Position numbers and translations under genes: made by a program. A DNA stretch of 52,137 nt, taken from the NCBI GenBank assembly GCA_020439025.1, contig JAGQTO010000073.1, positions 1 through 52,137 on the forward strand, written 5' to 3'. Every line of letters begins with the position of its first letter. Within the stretch, counting starts at the first letter, position 1. This document shows positions 24,206 through 32,338 of the stretch, one piece after another. This stretch comes from Mycobacterium sp. Its GTDB lineage: Bacteria; Actinomycetota; Actinomycetes; Mycobacteriales; Mycobacteriaceae. The notes beneath the pieces are model-generated. The model was not told the DNA's origin. It saw only the letters and a list, made by a program, of their open reading frames with translations, and did not search any database.

Positions 24206-25872
24206 TGCGGGGCAAAAGCGTGGCGGCCGGCCTGGCCGCATTCGGACTGCTCAGCGCCAACGTGCTGGCGCCCCCGGCGGCGCTGGCGGTGGCCCCGCCG
24301 GTGATCGACCCGGGCGCACTGCCGCCGGATGAGACTCCGGGCCCGCCCCAGGAGATGCGCCAAACCAAGGCGTGCGTGACCCCCGTGGTGGTGGGCGATC
24401 CCAACGTGGCGCAACCCGACCCGGGCAACACCATGCTCAACATCGAACAGGCCTGGCAGTACTCGACGGGCGCCGGAGTGACGGTGGCCATCATCGACAC
24501 CGGCGTCACCCCCAACCCACGGTTCCCGCGGCTGTTCCCCGGCGGCGACTTCGTGCAGGGACTACCCGACGGCGGGCTGACCGATTGCGAAAGCCACGGC
24601 ACCATCGTCGCCTCGATCATCGGCGCCGCCCCGGCTAACCCGGCCGACCGCCCCACGCCGCGTCCTGCGGGAGCAGGGGCGCCGCCGCCGCCCCCGGGCG
24701 TGCCGGCCAACCCGGCGCCACCAGCGTTTCCCCCGCCGCCGACGATCACCGCGACCGCGACAGTGACCGCGCCCGCACCGCCGCCCGAGCCGCCGCCACC
24801 TCCTGCTGAGCCGCCGCCCGGTGGACCGCCCCCGGCAGGACCTCCCCCCGCGCAGGGCCCGGGAGACACCGGCGCCGCGCAGCCTTTGGTGCCTGGCCCG
24901 CCGCCGGCGGGACCGGACGGCGTGGTGGGCGTGGCCCCCGATGTCTCGCTGATTTCGATTCGGCAGTCCTCGACGGCGTTCACCCCGGCACGACCAGCCC
25001 CCGGCGACATCGAGGGCCAACGCAAGGCCGGCGACATCGCGACCCTGGCCAAGGCGATCCGCCATGCCGCAGACCTGCCCGGCGTTCGGGTGATCAACGT
25101 GTCGTTGGCGTCGTGCATTAACGCCGCCGCCCCGGTCAACCAGGACGCTCTGGGCGCGGCGGTGCGCTACGCCGCGGTGGACAAGGACATCGTGATCGTG
25201 GCCGCCGCCGGCAATCAGGGCGGCGGCGACCAGGGGCAGGACTGCGGACAGAACCCCGCCTTCAATGCGCTGGACCCCAACGATCCACGGGACTGGGCTG
25301 GGGTGCGCACGATCGTGACTCCGGCGTGGTTCTCCGACTACGTGCTCACCGTCGGAGCGGTGACCCCCGAGGGGTTGCCGTTGCCGGATTCGATCAACGG
25401 CCCGTGGGTGTCGGTGGCCGCCCCGGGGTGGCGGATCATGGGCCTGTCGAACACCAACGGCGCGGCGGTCAACGCCCGACCCGATGAACCCGGCTTGGGT
25501 GCGGGTTTCTGGGGGACCAGCTTCTCGGCCGCCTACGTCAGCGGCGTGGTCGCGCTGGTGCGGGCCAAATTCCCCGATCTCACTGCGGCCCAAGTCATGC
25601 GGCGCATCACCGAGACCGCCCACAATCCGGCCCGCGGGGTCGACAACCAGGTCGGCTACGGGGTGGTCGATCCGGTAGCGGCGCTGACCTTCGATGTGCC
25701 GCTGGGCGATCCGAAGCCAGTCGAGCGGCTCAGCACCGACCTGTATGTGCCTCCGCCCCCGCCGGGACCGGATCATCGGCCGCGCAACAGCGCCCTGCTC
25801 GCCGGAGCCGCGGTTCTGCTCGTCGCCGCCGTCGCCGTGGCGGTCGTGGGCATGCGCCGGAGGCTGCGATGA
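24205..25872 (+). CDS. mycP: MycP, subtilisin-like mycosin protease
   Basis: 555 residues from the ATG overlapping the eccD stop; a longer upstream frame lies inside eccD and is rejected. A signal peptide (MRGKSVAAGLAAFGLLSANV) is followed by a peptidase S8 domain with D98 (AIIDTG), H131 (CESHGT), oxyanion N337 (AAGNQ) and nucleophile S439 (GTSFSA). A C-terminal membrane helix with an Arg-rich tail follows. Between H131 and the next conserved block sits a very long Pro-rich insertion (about 145-245), longer than in most mycosins. MycP stabilises the ESX complex and can process substrates such as EspB. Its stop overlaps eccE (ATGA). Confidence 0.95.
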   Translation: MRGKSVAAGLAAFGLLSANVLAPPAALAVAPPVIDPGALPPDETPGPPQEMRQTKACVTPVVVGDPNVAQPDPGNTMLNIEQAWQYSTGAGVTVAIIDTGVTPNPRFPRLFPGGDFVQGLPDGGLTDCESHGTIVASIIGAAPANPADRPTPRPAGAGAPPPPPGVPANPAPPAFPPPPTITATATVTAPAPPPEPPPPPAEPPPGGPPPAGPPPAQGPGDTGAAQPLVPGPPPAGPDGVVGVAPDVSLISIRQSSTAFTPARPAPGDIEGQRKAGDIATLAKAIRHAADLPGVRVINVSLASCINAAAPVNQDALGAAVRYAAVDKDIVIVAAAGNQGGGDQGQDCGQNPAFNALDPNDPRDWAGVRTIVTPAWFSDYVLTVGAVTPEGLPLPDSINGPWVSVAAPGWRIMGLSNTNGAAVNARPDEPGLGAGFWGTSFSAAYVSGVVALVRAKFPDLTAAQVMRRITETAHNPARGVDNQVGYGVVDPVAALTFDVPLGDPKPVERLSTDLYVPPPPPGPDHRPRNSALLAGAAVLLVAAVAVAVVGMRRRLR

Positions 25873-27575
25873 AGGCCCGCACCGTGGGCGTGCGCGCCGG
25901 AACACCGGTGGTGGTCGCGCTCGAAGTCGTTGCCCTGGTGGCGTTCATCGGTCTGCCGCCGGCGCGGTTTGGATGGTGGCCGGCAGCGGTGATCACCGCC
26001 GTGGCGCTGCTGCTGCTGGTGCCCACCGTGCACCGCCGCAACGTGCCGGGCTGGCTGGCTGCCGTGCGGCGCTGGCGTCGTTCCCGGCGCGGGAAATACC
26101 CGGCGGCGGCTGCGGCCGTGGATGTGCCCCACGGCAACATCGTGTGCGGTGTGCGCGTCGAGGCCTACGAAGCCCTCACGATGATCGAGGTGACCGGAAA
26201 GCCCTACTCGCTGACGTTCCTGCGCGGCTCCACAGTGTCGCTGACCCGCAACCTGCTGCCGCTGGAGGTGCTGACCGAGCTGCTCGACCAGCCCGGCGGG
26301 ATTCAGCTGGCGGCCATTGACGTCGTGCCCGCCGGACACCGCGTGCGCCGCGGCAACGAATACCCCCCGCTGTACAGCACTCTGCTGGCCGACCGGCCCG
26401 CGGCCGGGCAGCGCACCATGCAGTTCGTGGTGCGCCTCGACATCCGAAACTCGGTGCCCGGCTTGCAGTATCGGCAATCGGTCGGGGCTGCTGCCGCCGC
26501 CGCCACCGAGCGAATCATCAATGCCCTGTTAGAGCGCGACATCCGCGCCACCGCCCTGACCGCCGCCGAGCTCGACACCGCGCTCGACCGGTTGGGCGCG
26601 CGGCTGCAGCCGGCGCCGGCACCCCCGGTCATCGAGGGCACCGACAGCCCGGCCGACCCGGTGCCCTTTCGCTCCACCAGCCCAGCGCAGCGGCGCAGCA
26701 AGGTCAGCAACGAGGTTGGCTGGCGCACCATCAAGGGCCACCCCGGGTTTCTCACGACGTACTACTTCTCACCCGAGGACATCACCACCGCGTCACTGCA
26801 TCAGATGTGGGCGCTGCGCAGCGACGAGGTGGTGTTGACGCTGAGCTTGTTCAAACGCCGCTACGTGGAGGCCCCTGACGGCGATGGCCCGGTGATGATC
26901 GCGGCCACGGTGCGCACCAACGATCCGCAGCCCCCTCAGCAGCCACCGACGCTGTATCTCAACACGTTGCCCGGTGACCAGTTTTCCGCCGCACTGCGGC
27001 CGGCCCCGACGGCGCGTCCGGGCCACCTCGACATCCCCGCGCGCCCGCTGGGGGAGCCCAGCGCGTTGGAGATCCCGATCGGCTCGACGGGCATTCTGGT
27101 GGGAGCTGCACTGCGCGATGACCGCCGCGCAGACCCGCCGGTGCAGCGCGACGATCTGGTCATGTTGTCGCTGACCGATCCGCAGCAGGCCACCCGCATC
27201 GCCATGGACACCAGCGAGTATTACGTGCGCCAGCTGCTCATCCGCGCCGCCGCGGTGGGGGAGCGGATCGCTATCTATTCCAGCCAACCCAACCGGTGGG
27301 CGAGGTTGGCCCAGCCCAATATCGCCGTGGTCGACCGCCGCCGGCCCGCAGAGTTCGTGCCCTCGATCATCGTCAACGACCGGCCCCTCATTGCTCCGCC
27401 CACCGGATTGTCAGCCACCGTGATCACCCTCGGGCGTGCCCAGCCTGGCGGGCAGCAACCCGACATCCACTTCCAGCAGGTCTCGCGGGAATCGGTGCGG
27501 ATCAGCACCGCCCGCGACACCGTCGAGGTCGCCATCGTGGCCTTCAACCAGGAACAGGCCTGGCTTGGCCTATGA
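25869..27575 (+). CDS. eccE: EccE, ESX membrane-complex component
   Basis: 568 residues. Two membrane helices at about 12-29 and 37-53, followed by a soluble domain (VEAYEALTMIEVTGKPYSL, NLLPLEVLTELLDQPGGIQ) typical of EccE; the C-terminal half (from about 280) has a second alpha/beta region. EccE sits at the periphery of the EccB-C-D-E core. It overlaps mycP by four bases and the following ATPase-like gene by four bases, so the run eccD-mycP-eccE-27572 is one translationally coupled unit. Confidence 0.9.
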   Translation: MKARTVGVRAGTPVVVALEVVALVAFIGLPPARFGWWPAAVITAVALLLLVPTVHRRNVPGWLAAVRRWRRSRRGKYPAAAAAVDVPHGNIVCGVRVEAYEALTMIEVTGKPYSLTFLRGSTVSLTRNLLPLEVLTELLDQPGGIQLAAIDVVPAGHRVRRGNEYPPLYSTLLADRPAAGQRTMQFVVRLDIRNSVPGLQYRQSVGAAAAAATERIINALLERDIRATALTAAELDTALDRLGARLQPAPAPPVIEGTDSPADPVPFRSTSPAQRRSKVSNEVGWRTIKGHPGFLTTYYFSPEDITTASLHQMWALRSDEVVLTLSLFKRRYVEAPDGDGPVMIAATVRTNDPQPPQQPPTLYLNTLPGDQFSAALRPAPTARPGHLDIPARPLGEPSALEIPIGSTGILVGAALRDDRRADPPVQRDDLVMLSLTDPQQATRIAMDTSEYYVRQLLIRAAAVGERIAIYSSQPNRWARLAQPNIAVVDRRRPAEFVPSIIVNDRPLIAPPTGLSATVITLGRAQPGGQQPDIHFQQVSRESVRISTARDTVEVAIVAFNQEQAWLGL

Positions 27576-28426
27576 GCGCTGCGCAGACACATTCTCCGGC
27601 CTGGGGTGGTCGGCGCCTTCTGGACGCCCTGGACGTCACTGACCTCGACACATTCGACCCGCGCCCGGGGTGGCGACGCCACGCCGACGATGACGTGCTG
27701 ACGATCCCGGTCGGTGCGCCAGTGGACGCGCCCGACTCGACGGTGTCGATTGAGCTCGGCGATCACGCCAACGTCGCGCTCTGCGTGGGCATCACGGGGA
27801 AAACCACAGCGCTGCAGTCGCTTGCGCTGAGCGTGTGCACCCGTTACCCGCCGACCCGCGTGCAGCTCGCGATCGCCGACACGCAGAACGGCATCGCCGC
27901 AAACGCCACTGCCCGCCCTCCCCACGTCGTCGCCCACTACGCGGGCTACCGGCGCGCAGCCGACCCTCCGGCGAACTGGGACACCTGGTGCACCCAGGTC
28001 GAGACCGCGCTGAATGAGCGCGCAGGACAACCCCAGCCCGAACTGCTCGTCGTCGTCGATGCCGTCGACGAGCTGCTGGGGTCGCACCCACAAGTGGCGG
28101 CCACGCTGCAGCGCATCGCCGACGAAGGCCGCGACAAGCGTGTCCGGCTCCTCATGTCGAGCACTGAGCAGACCTCGACGTTCGCGGTTGGCGCCCGGGT
28201 GGGTCGGCCCGTTGAGGCAACCAGCGACGTCGTGATCGCGCTGAGGACCGCGACAGCACAAACGTCCATAGATGCCCTCGGTGGACCCCAGGCGTGGCAG
28301 CTGCCGATGTCACCTCCGGGTCTTGGCTATGTCCGACCACGTGACGGTGCGATCACCGGACCCGTGCGGCTGTTCACCGCTGCCGACGTGGCGCCCGCGC
28401 TGTCGTCTCGACTCATGACGATCTGA
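27572..28426 (+). CDS. Stand-alone EccC/FtsK-like ATPase domain with altered P-loop
   Basis: 284 residues from the ATG overlapping the eccE stop. The layout follows one EccC ATPase module: ANVALCVGITGKTTALQSLA as the P-loop region, TRVQLAIADTQNG where EccC has its DFKGG strand, ELLVVVDAVDELL as Walker B, then LQRIADEGRDKRVRLLMSS and GLGYVRPRDG. The P-loop GITGKTT lacks the two residues expected between the G and GK (GxTGSGKT), so ATP binding may be lost. It has no membrane helix. It may dock on EccC or EccD as a regulatory or pseudo-ATPase subunit; this is inferred from the coupling. I know no standard ESX gene at this place. Confidence 0.7.
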   Translation: MSAAQTHSPAWGGRRLLDALDVTDLDTFDPRPGWRRHADDDVLTIPVGAPVDAPDSTVSIELGDHANVALCVGITGKTTALQSLALSVCTRYPPTRVQLAIADTQNGIAANATARPPHVVAHYAGYRRAADPPANWDTWCTQVETALNERAGQPQPELLVVVDAVDELLGSHPQVAATLQRIADEGRDKRVRLLMSSTEQTSTFAVGARVGRPVEATSDVVIALRTATAQTSIDALGGPQAWQLPMSPPGLGYVRPRDGAITGPVRLFTAADVAPALSSRLMTI

Positions 28427-28434
28427 TGGTCGTT

Positions 28435-28476
28435 CGGCATTTTGTGCCTGTCGGGCACCCCGGTCGGCCGTAGCCT
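28435..28476 (+). promoter_or_regulatory. Shared promoter motif, site 8 (leaderless)
   Basis: GGCATTTT is followed by GTGC at 28444-28447, 23 bases and TAGCCT at 28471-28476; the ATG at 28484 is seven bases on. Confidence 0.5.
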
Positions 28477-28483
28477 TATATCC

Positions 28484-28750
28484 ATGCCCGATGAGCAGCT
28501 CGCCGCGCCGCTGTGTTTGGAGTCGTTTCGCCGCCGCAAAGCGGCGGCGCCGATCAATAGCGAGCACGCTCAGTTCACGATCGCTGATGTCGCCGCCGCG
28601 TGCGGTCTTCCACAACCTGTTGTGGCGCAACTAGTTCCGCGCACCTGGACCGATGCGGGCTGGATGTACACCGCCGACCAACTGCAGTTCGCAGTCCAGA
28701 TCGGGCCTGACGTGCGCGCCGGGGAGTACGTCTCACCGCGGCAGGACTAA
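28484..28750 (+). CDS. Small HTH-like protein, putative regulator
   Basis: 88 residues from the ATG at 28484, chosen because a motif-type promoter ends seven bases before it. The segment FTIADVAAACGLPQPVVAQL looks like a helix-turn-helix, followed by a wing-like part (RTWTDAGWMYTADQLQF). No family is recognised with certainty. It is a single-gene unit between the ESX core and the coupling-protein gene, both under the same motif, so it is a candidate for the regulator of this regulon. Other small plasmid proteins could look similar. Confidence 0.6.
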   Translation: MPDEQLAAPLCLESFRRRKAAAPINSEHAQFTIADVAAACGLPQPVVAQLVPRTWTDAGWMYTADQLQFAVQIGPDVRAGEYVSPRQD

Positions 28751-28757
28751 CCAGCGC

Positions 28758-28799
28758 CCGAAAATAGTGCACGGAGCACCCCTGCGACAGCCCTACTGT
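28758..28799 (+). promoter_or_regulatory. Shared promoter motif, site 9 (leaderless, coupling protein)
   Basis: CGAAAATA is followed by GTGC at 28767-28770 (continuing ACGGAG as in site 1), 23 bases and TACTGT at 28794-28799; the ATG at 28807 is seven bases on. Confidence 0.6.
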
Positions 28800-28806
28800 T
28801 CCAACT

Positions 28807-30222
28807 ATGAGTGCGACACCGGCCGCCTCCGGCGGCTATCGGCCACCGGTGACCCCGTTCGCCGGCTGGGTCCACGACGACCGCGGCCGACTCGTGCCGC
28901 TGGAGACCGCCCCGCATATCGGCGCGTTCGCCCCGCCGGGCACCGGCAAGACCCGCAAGTGGCTGGCGCAGTCGGCGGTGCTGTGGCCGGGCCCAGCAGT
29001 GGTGTCGTCCTCCAAGGACGACCTCATGCAGATGGTGGCCTCGCGGCGCTACGGGCCTGCCGCGCTGCTGGATCTGCGGCCTATCGCTGCGCCGTACTAT
29101 CCGGCTGACCTGCGTCCGTACCGGTTCGATCCCACCGCATGGATCACCGGACTTGAGGATGCTAAGGCCGTCGCTCGCACGTTGTTGAGCACCTCGGCGG
29201 TCGCGCTGTCGGGCAGCTCCTTTCGCGGCAGCGACCCCGGCCCGTGGGATGACCTGGCGTTCGCCCCGCTGACCTGCCTACTGTTGGCCGCGAGTCCGCA
29301 AGGGCTGGGGCTGGGCATCGACTGGGTGATCGAGGCTGCCGAGGACGTGACCCTGCCCAACCCCTGGCCCACCTCGCCGCAGATGAGCACTGATGCCTCC
29401 TGGGTGACCGCGGCCGTCTGGTCGTCGAACCGCTACTTCGAGGCCCGCGTGCGCAGCGTGTTGAGCATGGAGGCCAAGCAGCGCGACTCGGTCAAAATCA
29501 CCGTGACCAAGGTCCTGACTGCCTGGCTGCAGACGATGGAACGCGACAGAGGCCTGCCAGTCCTCGATGAGGAGTTCCTGGAGGACCCCAACGCCACCAT
29601 CTATCTGCTGACACCCTTTGATGGCACGGTCGCCGCGCAGGCGATCACTCTGATGGATCAGCTGATTAACCGTCAACGCGTGAAAGTCGCTCAGTGGGAC
29701 GAGTTTTCCCGGTTGGGCATGTTTCTCGACGAGATCACCAACACGCCCTTGCCGCGGCTGCCGCAATACATCGCCGAGTCCCGCGGCCTGGGGGTCTCGC
29801 TGTGTTTTGCCGCCCAGGCCGGCGAGCAGCTCGACGCGATCTACGGCCCGCTGCAGGGGGCGGCGATTCGCGCTGTCGTTCCGGCGTCGCTGCTGATGTA
29901 CGGCTCCCATGAGAAGGACCTGATGGAGTCGGCGTCGTTCTGGAGCGGCAAGACCACCCGCAGCCAACTGTCCTACGACCACAGCCTGGATTCGACGTCG
30001 ACGAGCCGCACCTTCGGCAATGCCCTTGAGCCAGAGGAACTTATGCCACCCAATGACTCGTTCGCGCGGCTGCTGATCCGCGGCACCCCCGGGCGCATGG
30101 TCACCCTTATCGACTGGACCGAGTTCGTGAAATACCTCGACGAACTGCGGGCAGCGCGGCTCCACCACAGCAGCGGCGGCCGCCAGCGATTCAGCGGCCT
30201 CGACGCGGCGGCGACGGCATGA
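28807..30222 (+). CDS. Type IV coupling protein (VirD4/TraG-like)
   Basis: 471 residues. Walker A GAFAPPGTGKTRKWL (about 38-52), Walker B GMFLDEITNTPLPRLPQYIA (about 303-322), followed by SRGLGVSLCFAAQAGEQLDA, the arginine-rich/Q motif region typical of VirD4/TraG/TraD proteins. No membrane helix is visible at the N-terminus, so this is a soluble version that must be anchored by another protein; the membrane protein at 30712 is a candidate. It links relaxase-bound DNA to the type IV channel. The next gene overlaps its stop (ATGA). Confidence 0.85.
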   Translation: MSATPAASGGYRPPVTPFAGWVHDDRGRLVPLETAPHIGAFAPPGTGKTRKWLAQSAVLWPGPAVVSSSKDDLMQMVASRRYGPAALLDLRPIAAPYYPADLRPYRFDPTAWITGLEDAKAVARTLLSTSAVALSGSSFRGSDPGPWDDLAFAPLTCLLLAASPQGLGLGIDWVIEAAEDVTLPNPWPTSPQMSTDASWVTAAVWSSNRYFEARVRSVLSMEAKQRDSVKITVTKVLTAWLQTMERDRGLPVLDEEFLEDPNATIYLLTPFDGTVAAQAITLMDQLINRQRVKVAQWDEFSRLGMFLDEITNTPLPRLPQYIAESRGLGVSLCFAAQAGEQLDAIYGPLQGAAIRAVVPASLLMYGSHEKDLMESASFWSGKTTRSQLSYDHSLDSTSTSRTFGNALEPEELMPPNDSFARLLIRGTPGRMVTLIDWTEFVKYLDELRAARLHHSSGGRQRFSGLDAAATA

Positions 30223-30548
30223 CGACCGATGGTGCACAGATGATTCCCGCTGCCGCGCAGGAGACCTCGCTGCGGTCACTGAACGTGTCCGCATCCACGG
30301 CAACGGCTCTGGCGCGAGCACGCAGGGATCTTCAGCACGCAATCTTGATGGGTGTCGACGCGCATCGCCGCCGCCAGTACGCCCTCTCGGCTCGCGATGA
30401 GGCCGCCACGGTGCTCCTGGCCCCCGATGCCAGCTCCCGACAACTGCGTTATGCCCGGGTTTATCTCGAAGCCGCGCAGCGCTTCTTAGACGCGCGGGCC
30501 ACCCCGGTGATGTGCGACCGCGGCGAGGGCTACCCGGCTGCCAGCTAA
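30219..30548 (+). CDS. Small hypothetical coupled to the coupling-protein gene
   Basis: 109 residues, ATG overlapping the previous stop by four bases. Mostly helical, Ala/Arg-rich (ALARARRDLQHAILMGVDAH, QLRYARVYLEAAQRFLDA) with one Cys. No known family is recognised. Overlap with the coupling-protein gene suggests a partner in DNA transfer. Between it and the next gene lies a short perfect hairpin, GACTGCT/AGCAGTC, at 30615-30631. Confidence 0.6.
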   Translation: MTTDGAQMIPAAAQETSLRSLNVSASTATALARARRDLQHAILMGVDAHRRRQYALSARDEAATVLLAPDASSRQLRYARVYLEAAQRFLDARATPVMCDRGEGYPAAS

Positions 30549-30663
30549 AGGCGTTGGCGGGTAGTCCACCGCGCCGAGGGCAGCCCCATTTCCGGTGCCG
30601 GGCTTGCCGGGCAGGACTGCTGACAGCAGTCGCTGCGCTGTGCTTGGAGAGCCGCGCGCAGCC

Positions 30664-30705
30664 GGAAAAATAGTGCACGAGCGACCCTTTGGGGCGTTTT
30701 AGGGT
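30664..30705 (+). promoter_or_regulatory. Shared promoter motif, site 10 (leaderless)
   Basis: GGAAAAATA is followed by GTGC at 30673-30676 (continuing ACGAG), 23 bases and TAGGGT at 30700-30705; the ATG at 30712 is six bases on. It is one of the best matches. Confidence 0.65.
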
Positions 30706-30711
30706 CAGAGT

Positions 30712-31368
30712 ATGGCTGATCCCAGCGACAAGTTCGATGAGGTGCGGCGGGCGTGGGTCGCCCGTCATCAGGGGTGGTCGCTGATCCAGCGGCGCCGCGC
30801 CGAGCAGCTCGGCCGCCGAGTCCGCGCCCGTCAGCGCAGCACCGTGGCCGCCCTGCCCGATCCGCATGACGACACGTCGCTACCGCCGCTGATTCTGCGC
30901 GCCGCCAAGTCGCCTACCTCTCAGGTGGAGCTGGTGGTGGTGGCGATCCTGGCGGTGTGTACTCCGTTGGGCTGGCTGGCCGGCGTAGCGATCAAATCCG
31001 TTCTGGTGAACCTGATTCCGCAGACCCTACGGTCATTTCCGATCGCTGCTCTGCTGTGGTCGGGGGTTGCACTCGGTGCGCCGATCCTGGCTCTGTATGA
31101 CCCTGCACCCACGTTCGGTCAGATGGTGGTGGTGCCGTGGCTGTGTGTCCAACTGGCTGCAGCTCCGGTGATCGCCGGCGTGTACGGCATCGCCGAGGGC
31201 TGGTTGGCGATCCCCGGCTCAGATCAGTGGTGGCCGCTGACTCCAGCAGAGCCCGCATTGAGCCCCGAGGATGCCGCCGAGATTCTGGGGCCCTACGAGA
31301 TCACCGGACCGCCGGTGGTAGAGCCCCGCCCGCTGCCCGACCATGGCGAGCGGATGCCGCGATGGTGA
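30712..31368 (+). CDS. Membrane protein of the conjugation module
   Basis: 218 residues, start fixed by the leaderless promoter. The N-terminal about 60 residues are basic and cytoplasmic (RRAWVARHQGWSLIQRRRAE). Three or so hydrophobic segments lie between about 70 and 170 (VELVVVAILAVCTPLGWLAG, FPIAALLWSGVALGAPILAL, VVVPWLCVQLAAAPVIAGVY), and the C-terminus is acidic and proline-rich. I do not recognise the family. Location between the coupling protein and TcpC-like genes suggests a membrane part of the type IV system, possibly the anchor that the soluble coupling protein lacks. Confidence 0.65.
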   Translation: MADPSDKFDEVRRAWVARHQGWSLIQRRRAEQLGRRVRARQRSTVAALPDPHDDTSLPPLILRAAKSPTSQVELVVVAILAVCTPLGWLAGVAIKSVLVNLIPQTLRSFPIAALLWSGVALGAPILALYDPAPTFGQMVVVPWLCVQLAAAPVIAGVYGIAEGWLAIPGSDQWWPLTPAEPALSPEDAAEILGPYEITGPPVVEPRPLPDHGERMPRW

Positions 31369-31382
31369 GCGCCGCCGGCGCC

Positions 31383-31889
31383 TCAGCGCTGCACACTCTC
31401 GGCTGCGACGTCGCGGTCGGCGAACTCCTCGACCAGGCTGCGGTCAACGCGCAGTTCCTCGGCCAACCGGTCATGTGCGGCGTAGAGACGGTTGATCCGA
31501 TCGTCGAACGCGCGCAGGTCCTCGTGCGCGCGCTCGATTTCCTCGTGCAGTTGGGTGAGCAGCCGATCGGCGATGTCGTCTTCGGTCAGCGGCGTCGCGG
31601 CCTGCTCCTGAAGCCGCACGTTTTTGGTGGCGCGTGCGGTGATGCTCAGCGGATAGCCGCCCAACAGCACGACCGCCGCCGAGCCGGGCTGCCAGCCCAG
31701 AGTGCGATCGATGCGCAGCAGCGTGCGCACTCGAGGGGTGTTCTGGGTATCGCGGTCGCGCACCGCGGCCAACGTGCTGAAGTTCGGGAAGCCTCGCCGG
31801 TTGGCTTCTTCCCTCGACATCCGCAGCTTGGCCAGCCGGGCGTCGACGAAGTGCATAAGCCGGGGAACGCCGTCGGCGGGGACCGTCAT
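31383..31889 (-). CDS. Putative DNA-binding regulator with C-terminal coiled coil
   Basis: 168 residues from the ATG at 31889 (a longer frame starts at 31940, but the shorter start has a GGGA site and begins MTVPADGVPRLMHFVDARLA). The N-terminal part (LMHFVDARLAKLRMSREEAN, FPNFSTLAAV, then RTLLRIDRTLGWQPGSAAVV) looks like an XRE-type HTH domain of the kind seen in mycobacterial plasmid and phage regulators. The C-terminal about 75 residues form a probable coiled coil rich in Glu, Arg and Asp. It is the only minus-strand gene within the secretion modules and is divergent from 31979, a common arrangement for a local repressor. Regulation of motif promoters is plausible, not shown. Confidence 0.7.
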   Translation of the reverse strand: MTVPADGVPRLMHFVDARLAKLRMSREEANRRGFPNFSTLAAVRDRDTQNTPRVRTLLRIDRTLGWQPGSAAVVLLGGYPLSITARATKNVRLQEQAATPLTEDDIADRLLTQLHEEIERAHEDLRAFDDRINRLYAAHDRLAEELRVDRSLVEEFADRDVAAESVQR

Positions 31890-31929
31890 ATTTCCCAACT
31901 TACCGCACCCGATTGGCAAAGTCGGCCAG

Positions 31930-31972
31930 CGAATTTTCACCCCCGATATATGTCATATGCCGACGTTAGGTT
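31930..31972 (+). promoter_or_regulatory. Shared promoter motif, site 11 (leaderless, degenerate)
   Basis: GAATTTTCA is followed by CCCC at 31940-31943 where GTGC is expected, then CGATATATGTCATA, with 23 bases in all before TAGGTT at 31967-31972. The ATG at 31979 is six bases on. The CGATATAYGWCATA string is shared with site 7 and may be an operator. Confidence 0.45.
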
Positions 31973-31978
31973 GCCCGC

Positions 31979-32338
31979 ATGAAGATTCTTCTGGCCCTGT
32001 TTGCCGTCCTGGCCGCCCTCGCGGCGGTCGCCGTTCTCGCCGTGGTGCAGCTCGTGATCAAACTCGCCCCGCTTCTGGTGCTACTCGCCGTGGCGGTGGT
32101 CGTCGCCAAGGCTGTGCAGGCTCGCCGGCGTCCGCCCCCGCCGCTGATGCCGGCGCTGCCGCCGGCCCGGCGGGTGACCCCCGCTGTCACCGCACCGCCA
32201 CGACCGGTGGGATGGGCGCCGCAGGCCCCCGGCGGGTGGGTGCTGTTGCCGGTGTGGATGGGGCCCGCGCCGGTGGCGTGGCGGCCTCCGCCCACCGTGA
32301 TCGACGCCGATGTGGTGGAGGGCGAGCACCGTGGCTGA
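31979..32338 (+). CDS. Small membrane protein with proline-rich tail
   Basis: 119 residues, leaderless start. Two closely spaced hydrophobic segments occupy residues 2-45 (ILLALFAVLAALAAVAVLAV, LIKLAPLLVLLAVAVVVAKA), followed by a basic stretch and a Pro-rich C-terminal half (PPPPLMPALPPARRV). No family is recognised. Its stop overlaps the GTG start of the next gene, so both are co-translated and probably part of the type IV envelope complex. Confidence 0.65.
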   Translation: MKILLALFAVLAALAAVAVLAVVQLVIKLAPLLVLLAVAVVVAKAVQARRRPPPPLMPALPPARRVTPAVTAPPRPVGWAPQAPGGWVLLPVWMGPAPVAWRPPPTVIDADVVEGEHRG

